A stretch of DNA of 64,000 nucleotides. Source: Leptobrachium leishanense. Taxonomy: Eukaryota; Chordata; Amphibia; Anura; Megophryidae. A model generated the notes under the pieces. It saw only the letters and a list, made by a program, of their open reading frames with translations. It made no database searches and had not been told where the DNA came from. The position numbers and the translations under genes are program-made. Of this stretch, positions 10,013 through 20,279 are shown piece by piece. The stretch lies in assembly GCA_009667805.1 (NCBI GenBank), contig CM019064.1, positions 80,144,675 to 80,208,674 on the forward strand, read 5' to 3'. Each line of letters begins with the position of its first letter. The first letter of the stretch is position 1.

Positions 10013-10295
10013 ATAGTATGATCATACTATTTGAGTCTTTCTTTGTTTCATCTATCTACTGTAAGTTAGTATGGGTTGGGGAGCGAGACCCTCAATACCC
10101 ATGTGGATCAATATAGAACTAGGGGGGGCTGTACCTGCCACGGAACGGGTAACACATGGCAGTCTCCCAGTGCCTATTTATCTTCCTAACATACAGTATA
10201 TTTTACTTCCTATTAGCTATTCGGCGGAGTTGGACATTTCTGCATAATCATTTGGAGTGGACGGTAGAGGTGTACTGTACATCATGGTGGTGGGG

Positions 10296-10568
10296 TTACC
10301 CTTGGCCATTTGGGCCTACATTATCAGGGATGTAGGTACAGCATGTACCTGTCCCCTCTATCATTTTGCATACACCTCTTTTTTCAGCCAATATCATGTC
10401 CAGAGCCATCCGGTTCTGGAACGTCATAATGGATGTGGATTGTAGTTGGTCAGCGAGGCCCTGTAAAGCTTCGCGAGTATAATTAACAAATCTCTGCTGG
10501 TTATAATATAAATAGTTAATCCAATCTATATTCTTATTAATAGTAACAAGAGGTGCTAGGAATCTCAA
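10296..10568 (-). pseudogene. env: ERV env, transmembrane-subunit remnant
   Basis: The 90-residue frame contains a heptad-like segment followed by a stretch resembling the immunosuppressive-type region of gamma-type Env (FQNRMALDMILAEKRGVC), then a second cysteine pair. The usual spacing in this group is C-x6-CC; here eight residues separate the first cysteine from the CC pair. A stop follows about 12 residues later. I see no membrane anchor between here and the polypurine tract, so the 3' part of env is lost or shifted out of frame. The protein would not be a working fusion subunit. Confidence 0.8.
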
Positions 10569-10639
10569 ACCCTGCCTTTACCTGATCCCTTGCTTTAAAT
10601 TCATCAGGGACCCCTCTTGGTACCCCTATAACATCAATA

Positions 10640-11233
10640 TTAACACACATAACAATTTGTACGGTTATTGTTTAGGGCACTAAATTTTACCCATTCTAGC
10701 CAAACATTTACATCTGAAAATCCTGTTTCCATTACTATGCTGTCTTCATAGGTGGGATTGGCTATTGATTTGGTGTTAGGTAGGAGAGGAGGAGGTCTCA
10801 CTACCTCTCCATATTTCCTGGGTAGGAATGGGTTCTCTTTCTTCTTATAAATGGCCATATCTTGGAGTTTGAACTTGTATCGAGGGAATTTGGTTGTGGC
10901 AGTTACGTATATTCCCATTACATAGACACCCGTGTCGGCCTGGGAAGGGTGTTGTATAGTCAGCGTCAATTGTACTGACTGAGCTCCGCTTCTTATTGAG
11001 CACCGCCACCCACCTCTCCCAATTAAAGTCATACGATTTAATAGGCTTTGTCCCTCGGAACTGCGTCGTCGTGCGGCGCTATCTGGTTTATATCCCCATC
11101 TGTTAACTACGGCATCAGAGGTACCATATCCCATATTGCCCGTGTCCCACCCCACTGCGCCCCAATAATCACAATTATGTCCCCAGTACTCATCGGTTAC
11201 ACATATATATACAGTTGCCTTGTACAGTATCAT
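10640..11233 (-). pseudogene. env: ERV env, surface-subunit remnant with an Ig-like motif
   Basis: The 197-residue frame lies just upstream of the TM remnant and reads as an Env surface subunit. The likely signal-peptide region is just upstream, in another frame (11190-11300). Around residues 90-110 the pattern LTLTI...ADTGVYVMG has the D-x-G-x-Y signature of V-type Ig strands E-F, without the cysteine that normally follows the tyrosine. A conserved N-x-T sequon lies near the C-terminus (NNNRTNC). The break between SU and TM frames and the shifted signal sequence make this a pseudogene. The Ig assignment rests on one motif. Confidence 0.6.
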
Positions 11234-11521
11234 ACTGCAGTAATGGTGGACAATAAAGAAACAACAGTGGCCAGACAGTGATGGTTTGGGTTGGGGTTCT
11301 TTCTGGTAGGGGGTGTGGACAATAGGGGTTGTGATATATGTTCCGAAGGGGGGGGGTAAACATTATTTCAGTCTTTTTCTTCCCCCACATGCGTCTCCAT
11401 ACTCTTCGAAAAGGATCATTGGTTGTCATCTTCTCTTTGTTGGAAACCAGGGCTATCTGCCCTCACATTTCTTGGTCCGGGTCCTCTTCCTGATGGAGGC
11501 CAAGGCTATTAGCTGCCCCCG

Positions 11522-12088
11522 TTAGTACCCCTTGTTGAGTCCTTTGTTGAATCCGCTTGACTCGAGAGGGTCCCTTGTTGAATCCGCTTGACTCGAGAGG
11601 GTCCCTTGTTGAATCCGCTTGATCCGCTTGACTCGAGAGGCGTGAATCCAGACTGGGCTGTCCTCTGTCAGTATAGCTGTGCGGGTTACGGCGAAATCCT
11701 CTGGTCTTTTTCCTTTCTGTAGCCGCTTTACCAGCACCTTGTCTCCTGGATTAAATAGGTGGGTAGATTTGTCTGAAAGAAAGGGGAACTTAAATATAAC
11801 TTCGTCTCTGGTTGTCTCGAGGGTTGAGATCAGCTGCCTAACATATTCATCCCTTATCTGCTCTAAGTCCCCTGTCTCCACTGTTAGCCTACCTGTAGAC
11901 CATGGTAATGGAAAGGGTCTGCCCATAAGTATGTCGAAGGGGGAGTAGCCTGTGTTCCTATTAACCGCCATTCTGATTTCAGCCAGAATGATGGGGAGTA
12001 CCAATTTCCAATTCTTTAGCTCTTCTGTGGTTGCATATTTTTGTAAGGTACAAAATAATTGGTCCCTATCCATTGTGGGAGGTCGCAA
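11522..12088 (-). pseudogene. pol: ERV integrase C-terminal remnant
   Basis: The frame begins almost directly at the end of the retroviral integrase core (ILAEIRMAVNRNTGYSPFD, the TGYSPF-type motif after the last catalytic region) and runs into the SH3-like C-terminal domain (GDKVLVKRL ... WIHASRVKRI). The HHCC zinc domain and the DDE catalytic core are absent. The preceding RNase H frame stops at about 12066, so a deletion joins the two. The last ~35 residues come from a 31-bp tandem repeat (11544-11640). Confidence 0.82.
11544..11640 (-). repeat. 31-bp tandem repeat at the integrase 3' end
   Basis: About three copies of a 31-bp unit containing TTGTTGAATCCGCTTGACTC occur; the third has a small internal duplication. 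The unit is not a multiple of three, so successive copies are read in different frames. Confidence 0.85.
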
Positions 12089-13131
12089 AACCCGGTATTA
12101 CTAGTTTAGCTATGTCCTGTTGTGCTGCTCGTTTAGCTGCTTGGTCAGCCAGATGATTCCCTTTTGCAATAGGATCTGAGGCTCTGGTGTGTGCTCTAAA
12201 ATGTAACACCGCTATCTGAGAGGGCATAAGAATGCTTGCTAGGAGGTCCGTGACCAGGGTCGAATGGGAAATCTTCTTGCCATCTGCGGCCACAAATCCC
12301 CTCTTTTCCCATATCGTCCCATGGTCATGGACCACACCATAAACATATTTGGAGTCAGTGTATATCGTGACAGGTCTACCCGCATAGAGCCTGCATGATA
12401 AGTGTTGTCATTGGGGCGGTACAGGAGCCGTCAACAAAGACGACATCTGCGTCCGGAACAGGTGTTGACATGAGATCATGGCGGGGTGCAGTTTCAGACG
12501 CAATGGAGAGAGCACAGTCATGTTCGAGTGGGATGGTATCTGAGGGATTCTTAAGACCCAGGAAAGCGTTTAGGATTGGTGCTGGACCAGAGACACTTGA
12601 ACTGTATTCTATGTGCAGTGCAGGGTTGCTTAGCAGTGTGACTTCATATCCACTAAAGCGCTGTGACATGTGCCGTGTATGTATGCCCTTAAGTAAAAAT
12701 AAAACATCATGGGTTGTGTGTAGGTGCGTTTCGTACCCTAATGTGTATTGGCTTGCCATACTAACGACCATTGCACATGCTGCCAGGGCACGCAAACAGG
12801 CCGGCATCCCTTGTGCCGTTACTGGCAAAATCTTTGAAAAAAATGCTATGGGGCACAACCGCCCCCCATGTTCTTGCGTCAGTACCCCGGCCTTGGTTGT
12901 ACAATTGTCCCTTGCAAACAGATGAAATGAAAGTACATAATCAGGGAGGCCTAGCGCGGGGCTTATCATCATTGCATTTCTGAGAACCTTAAAAGCATTT
13001 AACATTTCATTAGACCACGTTATCACATTGGATTGACCCAACAGGGTGGCTTGTCTCAGAATGTTATCATAATAGGAGCAGTCAGGGATCCACTGTCTGC
13101 AACAGTTTATCATGCCTAAGAATGACAGCAT
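12066..13131 (-). pseudogene. pol: ERV RT connection and RNase H remnant
   Basis: Two frames cover this part. The first (12376-13131) starts in the connection domain (FLGMINCCRQWIPD) and enters RNase H at FVDGSC, the first catalytic aspartate. The second (12066-12335, with in-frame text just upstream) holds the YTDSKY motif and a terminal GNHLADQAAKRAA, which carries the last aspartate. The segment between FVDGS and YTDSKY, where the catalytic glutamate should be, is nearly all deleted. Stops separate the frames. Confidence 0.85.
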
Positions 13132-13297
13132 GTCCTTCTTAGTTTTCGGGTTGACCAGGCCCGTGACAGACTGGACTCTCTTCTGACTGATGCTCCGTTC
13201 CCCCTGTCTGAGAACAAACCTAAATATTCAACTTGCATTTGACACCACTGCATTTTTTTTTTTTTTTTTTTTTAAGGGAAACCTTGTACCCACATTC

Positions 13298-13895
13298 CTA
13301 TAACCATCTAAGAAGTGATTTACCATCCTCCCGGCAGGCCTCCTCTGATGAACTGCATACGAGGAGATCATCCACGTATTGCAGCAGGACAGAACCATGG
13401 CTGGGGTGCCAGAATTTCAGAGTGGCCTGCAGTACAATACTGTAGACCACTGGGGCGTCAACGTACCCCTGAGATAACCTTTTCCATGTAAATTGGGTGC
13501 CTTCAAATGAAAAATGCAAAAAACAATGCCGTGTCCGGATGTACAGGGATGCTAAAAAAAAATGCATTCTTCAGGTCAATTACAGAAAAATGTGTATGTG
13601 TCGCTGATATTGATGACAGAAGTGACGTGACATCTGGGACAATTGGCGCAATTAGAATCACTAGGGAATTAACTGCGCGCAAGTCTTGAATGAACCTGAC
13701 AGTCCCGTCAGCTTTGTTCACGGGGTTAATTGGGGTACTGAAGGGGAAGACTACAGGTTCCAGGATACCATCCTGTAGAAACTGGTCAATCATAGGACGT
13801 AGTCCGTCCTCTTTCTCTTTTTGACAATGTTTAAAAATTCTATTAATATCTTCTATTTCTATCGCCTTTTTAAGTAACTTATTCCCCACGGTCAT
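13298..13895 (-). pseudogene. pol: ERV reverse transcriptase remnant
   Basis: The first frame (13503-13895) carries the class I RT fingers and palm motifs DGTVRFIQDLRAVN and IDLKNAFF (catalytic aspartate). The second (13298-13567) carries SQGYVDAP and the YVDD box at about 13367-13378. A frameshift near 13510-13560 separates them, and a poly(A) run on this strand (about 13255-13275) breaks the link to the connection domain. No protease domain is seen upstream; gag text lies directly before it. Confidence 0.88.
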
Positions 13896-13983
13896 AAACG
13901 GAAAGTGATTTTGTTTCTCAGCGCAAAATGTGTAAAAGTCAGGAGGTTTTATCTCTGTTCCTGTTTGTGTGCGTGTATTGATC

Positions 13984-14640
13984 TTAGGGATCGGACTTTT
14001 TGTTATCTTCCTCTTTTCCTTCTGCTCTTATCTCGTCTATCATTTTTATGTCCCTAGTATCTTCTATTTGTGGTTTACTAGGGGCTGACGATGTACATTC
14101 GATTGCTGCAACAGCACCGAGTATTTCGGTGTCTTGGAATCCAGCAAGTGAAGGATACATTGAATATTTGTAAGAGGGAGGGGAGCGAGGGCCCCAGTCC
14201 GCTCGTGGGACTTCCTGTTTTCTCCGTAATATGCTTAATTCTATTTGATGTAATCTTTCGCTATTTAGACCATCTGGACTTAGTTTCTTGCATTGTTTAT
14301 TGACTCTATTAAACCAATATCTTGCAGATATTAACCACTGCTCTCCTCCCAAACGCATATATGTCATATCCCATTGAGGGTCTCCTGCATAGTGGGGCCA
14401 TGCCTCGGTGTCACCAAGACATAATCCTTTCACTATATCCATATAGAATGGGCTGTGGTCTCCCTGTCTGAGGAAAGGATCACAACTCCCACTGCTTCTG
14501 TCCATCCCGCCATACTATCTATCCATGGGTTAATTAAATAGCAATCTGTGCCCCCTACTCGTGCTACATAATCTTTACAAAACTCTCCTATTTTCAGTAA
14601 GGGATATTCTTTAACCTTGCTACTTTAAATACCCATGGCT
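13984..14640 (-). pseudogene. gag: ERV gag (matrix-side) remnant
   Basis: The open frame 13984-14505 encodes 173 residues with PFYMDIVKGLCLGDTEAW-type text and a QWDMTYMRLGGEQW motif, in the position of gag. Upstream, to 14640, the sense continues in another frame, so a frameshift lies near 14510. No capsid major-homology region or zinc knuckle was found, and RT text follows within about 100 bases. Assignment to gag is by position and partial resemblance. Confidence 0.6.
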
Positions 14641-14740
14641 AGTTGTACAATTGAATAATCAGGCAGGTAAAATAGAGAAAGAAAGAAAAAAAAAAAGGCT
14701 CTTCACAGTGCTCGAAAAGAAAAACAACTTAAATTCTTAC

Positions 14741-14753
14741 TATATATATATAT

Positions 14754-14804
<51 letters not shown>

Positions 14805-14812
14805 CACATATC
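14741..14812. repeat. (TA)n microsatellite in the ERV leader
   Basis: A long alternating TA tract with CA interruptions lies here. Shorter, similar tracts occur at 15157-15175 and 15276-15304. The leader 14650-15800 is AT-rich and otherwise featureless apart from the repeats listed next. Confidence 0.95.
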
Positions 14813-15422
14813 TCTCTATGCTACATGGATCAACAAGATGAGCTAATTTAAGGATAAGTAATAAAAACTTATTTAGTGAATCCTCCCCTAATCTCGAGAA
14901 TCAAACTTCTAATCTTTTGCTTTTTATTTTGTAGTTATATAATTCCTTCATATCATAAACAAAAATTATAAACCACAATCCAATAGTATATAAAAACTAG
15001 CTTCACAATATATGTATCTCCGGTTAGTAACTGCATACATGACCAACATCATCCACCCCATCAGTCAGCAACTAACACACAAATGGCCAACAAACACCTC
15101 TGCTTAATACAACATACACCTCACAGCAAACAATGTCCAACCAGTCAGCTCTTGTATATACATATATATATACACAGTACCATCAGTATACAAAGGGGCA
15201 AAAGTCTGCATACTTTACAGATTTTCCTGCCACCCAATTAACTTATCACTCTAATAATATATACTTTAACAATATATACATATATATATATATACATATA
15301 CATAACGACTTTTCCGCCTCACCTTGCGGATTGTTCGTTATTTTAATCTTATAACTCTATTATCACAACTGAGGGACGTCTGTCTTACTTTACAGATCGT
15401 TCAGCAGTGAATCTTAACACTC

Positions 15423-15497
15423 TAATATTCTTATACTGTAATATTCTTATACTGTAATATTCTTATACTGTAATATTCTTATACTGTAATATTTTAT
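15423..15497. repeat. 16-bp tandem repeat in the ERV leader
   Basis: Nearly five copies of TAATATTCTTATACTG occur in a row. They lie between the (TA)n tracts and the 5' LTR. Confidence 0.92.
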
Positions 15498-15593
15498 ACT
15501 CTATACATTTTATGAGGGTTAACGCAAGGTGTGATCAATTGGACATATAATGTCCCTTCTATTGAGTGTGGTCCCTGACCCACTCCATCTTTA

Positions 15594-15712
15594 AATAAAC
15601 GGCCCCTGGCAACGTTTTCTTTTAATTTGTAATAAACGGCCCCTGGCAACGTTTTTTTTTTTTTTTTTGTATAAACGGCCCCTGGCAACGTTTTTTTTTT
15701 AATTTCTATAGG
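15594..15712. repeat. Three-copy 37-40-bp repeat near the primer-binding site
   Basis: Three copies share ATAAACGGCCCCTGGCAACG followed by a T run of varying length. Read on the ERV strand each is an A-run followed by CGTTGCCAGGGGCCGTTTAT. Function unknown. Confidence 0.9.
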
Positions 15713-15802
15713 ACATGGACAACTAACTTTAGTTCGAGATAAACGCTGTCATTGCCCTCGTCCAGACAAGACAATATACTCACCAGGACGAGGTGACCGT
15801 TC

Positions 15803-15820
15803 ATCTCAGCAGTACCTCCA
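15803..15820 (-). other. Primer-binding site, threonine-tRNA-like
   Basis: The minus-strand 18-mer TGGAGGTACTGCTGAGAT starts three bases after the 5' LTR. Compared from memory with the 3' end of vertebrate tRNA-Thr (AGU), 15 of 18 positions fit and the mismatches are transitions. The TGG start and distance from the LTR are as expected for a primer site; the tRNA identity is less sure. Confidence 0.6.
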
Positions 15821-15823
15821 GAT

Positions 15824-16423
15824 TGAAGAGAATAATCGTCTCCAATTGTCCGTCCTTAACCTAAGACCTGTCTTAGCACACCTCTGGCATTAACTGGTTG
15901 ACAGTCTCCTTCTCGCAGGAGAGAGAGAAAATCCTTTTAAAAAAAACACACGAGGCATGTAATTTTGTCTGGCAATTTCTCTCTGCCTTCCAACGGTTCT
16001 TGACACATATTTATACCCTGTGTCAAGGCGCTGGCTCTTTATTTCATTAGTTAACATTTCAAAACATAACATCGTTCATTGGCCTAGTTTCAATACAAGT
16101 CTGGTGACACATTTCTAGACCTTCCCGTGGCCTCGGCATGTGATTTCTTGAGATATCAGCATTTCTTCAGGCATCAGCACTTTTCCAGACATCACTTCAA
16201 AGAAATTTGTAAACATCAGCATCTAAAGACATTTGCAAACATCAGTGTCCTTGTTATTCCTAAAGACATTTGCAAACATCTTGAGAAGTGAACCTTAGTC
16301 CTATAATACTGCTGACTATCAATTTATCTTAAAACTATTATAATTCATGGGGTGTCATTTAACTACTTATAGGGTCCTTCTTATAGGTCAGCAGATGGTG
16401 GTCTGAGGATTCCTTTTCCTTCA
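15824..16423 (-). mobile_element. 5' LTR of the class I ERV
   Basis: This 600-bp repeat of 9405-9996 has minus-strand ends TGAAGG and TCTTCA, followed on the plus side by GGGAC (16424-16428), the target duplication. The TATA-like TATAAATA box recurs at about 16006-16014 (minus). Confidence 0.92.
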
Positions 16424-16515
16424 GGGACAGACCTGCATTGTCTTTAAAGGAAACCTGTTTAGATTCCTGAATGTGCTTACTGTCAAATTCAGTTAAAGTT
16501 TTTTTTTTTCTATCA

Positions 16516-16615
16516 GAAGCACAGGTGATATGATTTGCTGCTCAGTGATTGCAGGATGTCTGCATTTCCCCAAAGTGATCCTTAAAACCTGACCTGTTAG
16601 GGAAGTGGTCCCCAA
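16516..16615 (-). mobile_element. Fragment of an hAT-like MITE (same family as 59220-59395)
   Basis: The stretch GAAGCACAGGTGATATGATTTGCTGCTCAGTGATTGCAGG matches 21708-21750 and, inverted, part of 59300-59360. Ends are lost. It sits between the ERV and a family A MITE. Confidence 0.5.
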
Positions 16616-16626
16616 GGCCCACTCAC

Positions 16627-16802
16627 CGGGTTATTCAGAGAAAGGTAAAACTCAGGAGAATTGGCAGAGGGAAATCTAGACCGAATAACCAATTTGGAAC
16701 GTGCGATTAAATGGGAGAATTTTTCTGGTTTGGCTATTTTGACCTAGAATTTTTGCTTCTCCAGTCATTCTCCTGGTTTTCACCGCCCTCTGAATAGACC
16801 TG
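16627..16802. mobile_element. Foldback MITE, family A copy 3 (diverged)
   Basis: Ends CGGGTTATTCAGAGAAAGG and CCCTCTGAATAGACCTG are those of the family A elements, and the internal TGGGAGAATTTTTCTGGTTTGG core is kept. Point changes at both ends hide any target duplication. The stretch 16803-17390 has no recognised gene. Confidence 0.8.
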
Positions 16803-17389
16803 TATTTCATTAGGAAACACACATCACCTGCTGGTTTCGTTTTTCCCTCCGAGCACTTCTCCTTCTGTAATGAAGGCACATAAATAAATACATTAAATAA
16901 CTCTCCTGACCAACCTGTAACACCTCTTGACTTTTTAGAACTATATTGGAAACTCCTGGCTGCAATTTCTGCATTGATGGAGTAGAACTTGACATGGCTC
17001 CTTCTCCTAGGAGTCTCGCTGCCCTCTATAACCAATGCCAAGCTGAAGTTTTTTTGACTTTTCCTTCCAATGACCTATTCACCCAACAGGCCTGGTAACA
17101 GAAATTCTAAAGCCGATGCACTTCCCAGGCAGTCTGAGGTCCCAGAACAGTAGGATAGTCCAGTTGAGTCAATAGTCCATGTGCAGGGAGTAGTGATGGC
17201 TACTTCTCTCACCCTTGGCTTTGAAAGTAGCAAGACATTTAAAGTACAGGTCCCCCCTGAGACATCTGACAAATTGGTGGTTCCTGAACTGGAAACAAAC
17301 CCCTATTGTTGCTATGCTTCCAGGTCCTCCTGGTATCAAAAGGATTTTGTCAGCCATTACACTATATACTGATGACAAATAACAGGCAT

Positions 17390-18540
17390 GTGTGCTCAGT
17401 GTCTAGCCGGGCTTTTGCAGCCACTAGCCATCCCTGATGAACCCTGGTCACATCTGTTTACCAGAAGGCATACTGTGGCCTTAGACCTTTTGGATTGTGG
17501 TACTAAAATGGTTCAACTTGTTCCCCTGAAGAGATTTCCAACATATTTGCCAAGGAGATAGTCGGACGTCATGGCTTGCCCCATGACATGGTTTCCAGAG
17601 AACTTCTGTAACAGGCCAGATATTAAAGTGCCGCTTTCCTCTGTACCACCCAGCAAATGGGGATGCTTTACTACATTATCATCTCTTCACATGGAGATGC
17701 TTCGGTGTCTACTTCCATGGGCTGAACTTGCTCTGGACAAGGTAAGCTCCTCTGGTCATTCCCTGTTTTATGTTGCCCATGGGTTTTTGCATATTCAGCT
17801 GCCACCTCAACCTTTTACTCCTCCTCTCCGGATGATGCATCTGCCTATTTATCCTCGGCTCCAGCAGGATCTTGGATGTTTGTGGCTGCCTCAGGTGGCA
17901 CCGTAGTCGGGCCAGGAGGTTTTGTAGAGGCTGGGCATTGGGAGGATAACTAGTCAGGAGTAGCTCCATAATTTACACTTTTCGGGCTGGCTTTATATGC
18001 TCACACCAAAGTTTGCTGTTTTTGTTACTCCTGAAGATTGGAGTGTCAAGCATCCTGTTCCTAACTTGCTGACATGGGCCTTCCAATCCACTCCTGTCTG
18101 GAATCTGGTACAGTCTAACCTCCATCACACTGCAGTCCCACAGAAGACCTTTGCAGGTGGGAAGGACCCAATGTTCTAGGCCAGAGAGTTCAGCTGACTA
18201 ACCATAACAAAGTTGCATGTACTAGCAAAGAAATTTGCAGCCTGGTATACTGCTCATGTGGCATGTCAGTGACGTCCCTTATGCCCTGAACTTGCCTTGT
18301 ATACTGAAGATCCTTTTAGCTGACCCGCCTTGTGCAGTTGGTTTGTCACAGCTATTCCTTGATGGGGGAATGAGGTTCGGTCCAGATCCACGTTTCTCTT
18401 GTAGGGATCTTCAGTACTTGGTACATTGGCAGGGTTATGGGCCAGAAGAGCTCCAGTGTCTGGGATTTCCCATCCCAGGGGATGGAGAACCTCCTAGAGG
18501 ACTGACCGGTTCTTCAAGTGTCACTAATATCCAGCACTGT
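17390..18540 (+). pseudogene. Degenerate Ty3/gypsy integrase and chromodomain
   Basis: Conceptual translation on the plus strand, across several frames, shows a cysteine pair followed by GLLQPLAIPDEPWSHL (17411-17455 region), the link between the zinc domain and core of gypsy integrases. Next come GRHGLPHDMV (about 17562-17590), a core motif, and SDVPYALNLPCILKI (about 18268-18312), the C-terminal domain. DLQYLVHWQGYGPEEL (about 18408-18456) is the signature of an integrase chromodomain. Stops and frameshifts occur throughout, so this is a dead remnant. It belongs to an element other than the one at 89-3953, which has no pol. The following 18541-19144 shows nothing recognisable. Confidence 0.8.
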
Positions 18541-19144
18541 ATCAGCAGGATAGGTGAATGGGGTTTTGATTGCATTATGTATAGATTAGATTTTATGTTT
18601 TCCACAAGCCCTTGTTAAACCCATGACAGGTATTTCACAGCTTGCAGCCAGAAATCCTATTTATAATCAATCTCGGAAAATACACGACCATACAGATTAA
18701 AAGCTAAATCACTCGCATGTCCCTAGGAATAATGTATATGCTATTGGCATAATTTTCTCAGTGCACTGGTCCATTACGAGGTCTTGGTAATTTCTGCCTG
18801 CACCATTTGTGCTGAAGATCCGACGACTCCTGCAGATTTGGCGAGGCTTCACGCTCTATACAGGGCATGTGCCAAAGCTAGAGTAGTAAACAGATCAGTC
18901 TAATACCATTTTAGGAAATTACGGTTTAAAGACTCAAGCACGCACCTCTGCTGGGCCTGGAGGAGTGACTGATCAGAAGTGTGAAACTGCACCGCAAAAT
19001 CGTATGCACATTTTGAAGCTATAATGCCTGCATGTATTTTCAGCATCTGCCCACACTTGCCTTCTTCCTGCTAGAACATGAAAGGTTAATTCCATCTGTA
19101 AAGACCAGAAAACCTACAGATGTTACACACTGCAGTGCGATTAA

Positions 19145-19562
19145 GGCTAGGGTCGGACGAACGCATTTTCCGCGTTGTCTGTGAAAAAGTGCATTCGAAC
19201 GAATGGACGCATTTTTTCACAAAATACGCGATAGCGGTAGCGGCATTTTCGTCTGATTTTGTACGGATCATCAATAAAACCCTTTTTGCGTCTGGACGTT
19301 ATGTTGGCCGGTCATTAGCAGTGTCTGACATCTCCTAATCACCCACACATGCCGCTAGCGGACGCAGCGCACTCTGTACGTCAGTACTAGCGGTATCACG
19401 TTCTCAAAAAAATGCGTTCGTTTGCCACTTGCGTTGCGCTGCCGCACTTTTGTGCGGCCGTTCTTCGTATGCTGCCCGGCATTGGACGTCATTTGCTGCT
19501 AGCACGGCCGTGATTTAGTGCTGCTAAACACACGTTAATACTGCGTTAGTCTGACCGTAGCC
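19145..19562. mobile_element. PIF/Harbinger-like MITE H1 (subfamily I)
   Basis: Ends GGCTAGGGTCGGACGAACGC and its inverse mark a 418-bp non-coding element flanked by TAA and TTA. Short ORFs inside it are CpG-rich shadows. Subfamily I carries GTGAAAAAGTGCATTCGAACG near one end. Confidence 0.85.
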
Positions 19563-19593
19563 TTATACAACTGCTAGAAATTGATTTGTCTCT

Positions 19594-19680
19594 AGAGCAG
19601 GCATGTGAAACTCCGGGGGCCCCAAATGTTTCTGAACCACAACTCCCATGATGCTCTGGACATACACTGCATTAAAAGTA
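19594..19680. repeat. Fragment of an hAT-like dispersed repeat
   Basis: Text of the kind GCAGGCATGTGAAACTCC...AACTCCCATGATGCTCTGG recurs in degenerate inverted form at 29090-29140. It lies between two Harbinger-like MITEs. Ends are not clear. Confidence 0.4.
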
Positions 19681-19712
19681 TTTTGGATATTCCACCAGCG
19701 TGTGAGCTCTAA

Positions 19713-20150
19713 GGCTGGGGTCAGACGAGCGCAGTGTTAACGTCCGTGTTGCCCGCACATAAGTACGTCCGTGATAGCATACAATTGTGTTAAATGGAGC
19801 CCCACACACGAAGTGCGGATGCATGACGGATGCTGCAAACGGACGCAGGTTAGGCAAGAACGTAATACTGCTAGAACGGACGTGCGGAGTGCGCCACGTC
19901 CACAACGTCCGCATAGCTTTGTGTGTGAGTGATGGAACGTGGTCAGACGGACTGCATTTATACGTCCAGCATTTTTGACGGACAGAATGTTTTTTCATTG
20001 TAATTTATTTTCCCTGCTACATCAGTCAGTCAAAAAATACGTCAGTGAAAAAAACGGACTGTGTGGCCACTACCTTGTAGTCAGTCAGAAAGTACGTCCG
20101 TACTGCACGGACGCACAGTCCGTAGAAAATGCGCTCATCTGACCCTAGCC
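19713..20150. mobile_element. PIF/Harbinger-like MITE H2 (subfamily II)
   Basis: This 438-bp element with GGCTGGGGTCAGACGAGCGC ends is flanked by TAA on both sides (19710-19712, 20151-20153), a 3-bp TWA duplication. Subfamily II has GGACGTACTTTCTGACTGAC-type text inside. Confidence 0.88.
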
Positions 20151-20163
20151 TAAACTATAGAGC

Positions 20164-20279
20164 CAGGGTGTTCAGTCTTGGCCCTCCAGATGTTTTATCA
20201 CTAAATTATCCACAAAGCTGACTTGAATGGGTATCACTTAGTTCTGAAACATCAGGAGGGCCAAGGTTGGTCATCCCTG
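20164..20279. mobile_element. Short hAT-like MITE
   Basis: Terminal inverted repeats CAGGGTGTTCAGTCTTGGCC and GGCCAAGGTTGGTCATCCCTG enclose 116 bp. CTATAG lies near the left end and CTATAG directly right, a partly decayed 8-bp duplication. No gene is visible from 20280 to 21700. Confidence 0.65.

Larger units (their letters stand above)
9405..16423 (-). mobile_element. Class I endogenous retrovirus, internally deleted
   Basis: The whole element runs right to left. The 5' LTR is 15824-16423 and the 3' LTR 9405-9996. GGGAC lies at 9400-9404 and 16424-16428, a perfect 5-bp target duplication. In transcription order there is a primer-binding site, a long leader with simple repeats, a gag remnant, RT, RNase H, integrase C-terminus, env surface and transmembrane parts, and a polypurine tract. 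RT and Env resemble gamma/epsilon-type (class I) retroviruses. Capsid, nucleocapsid, protease, part of RNase H and most of integrase are missing, and frames are broken, so the copy cannot be functional. The LTRs differ at many positions, so it is older than the gypsy element at 89-3953. Confidence 0.93.
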
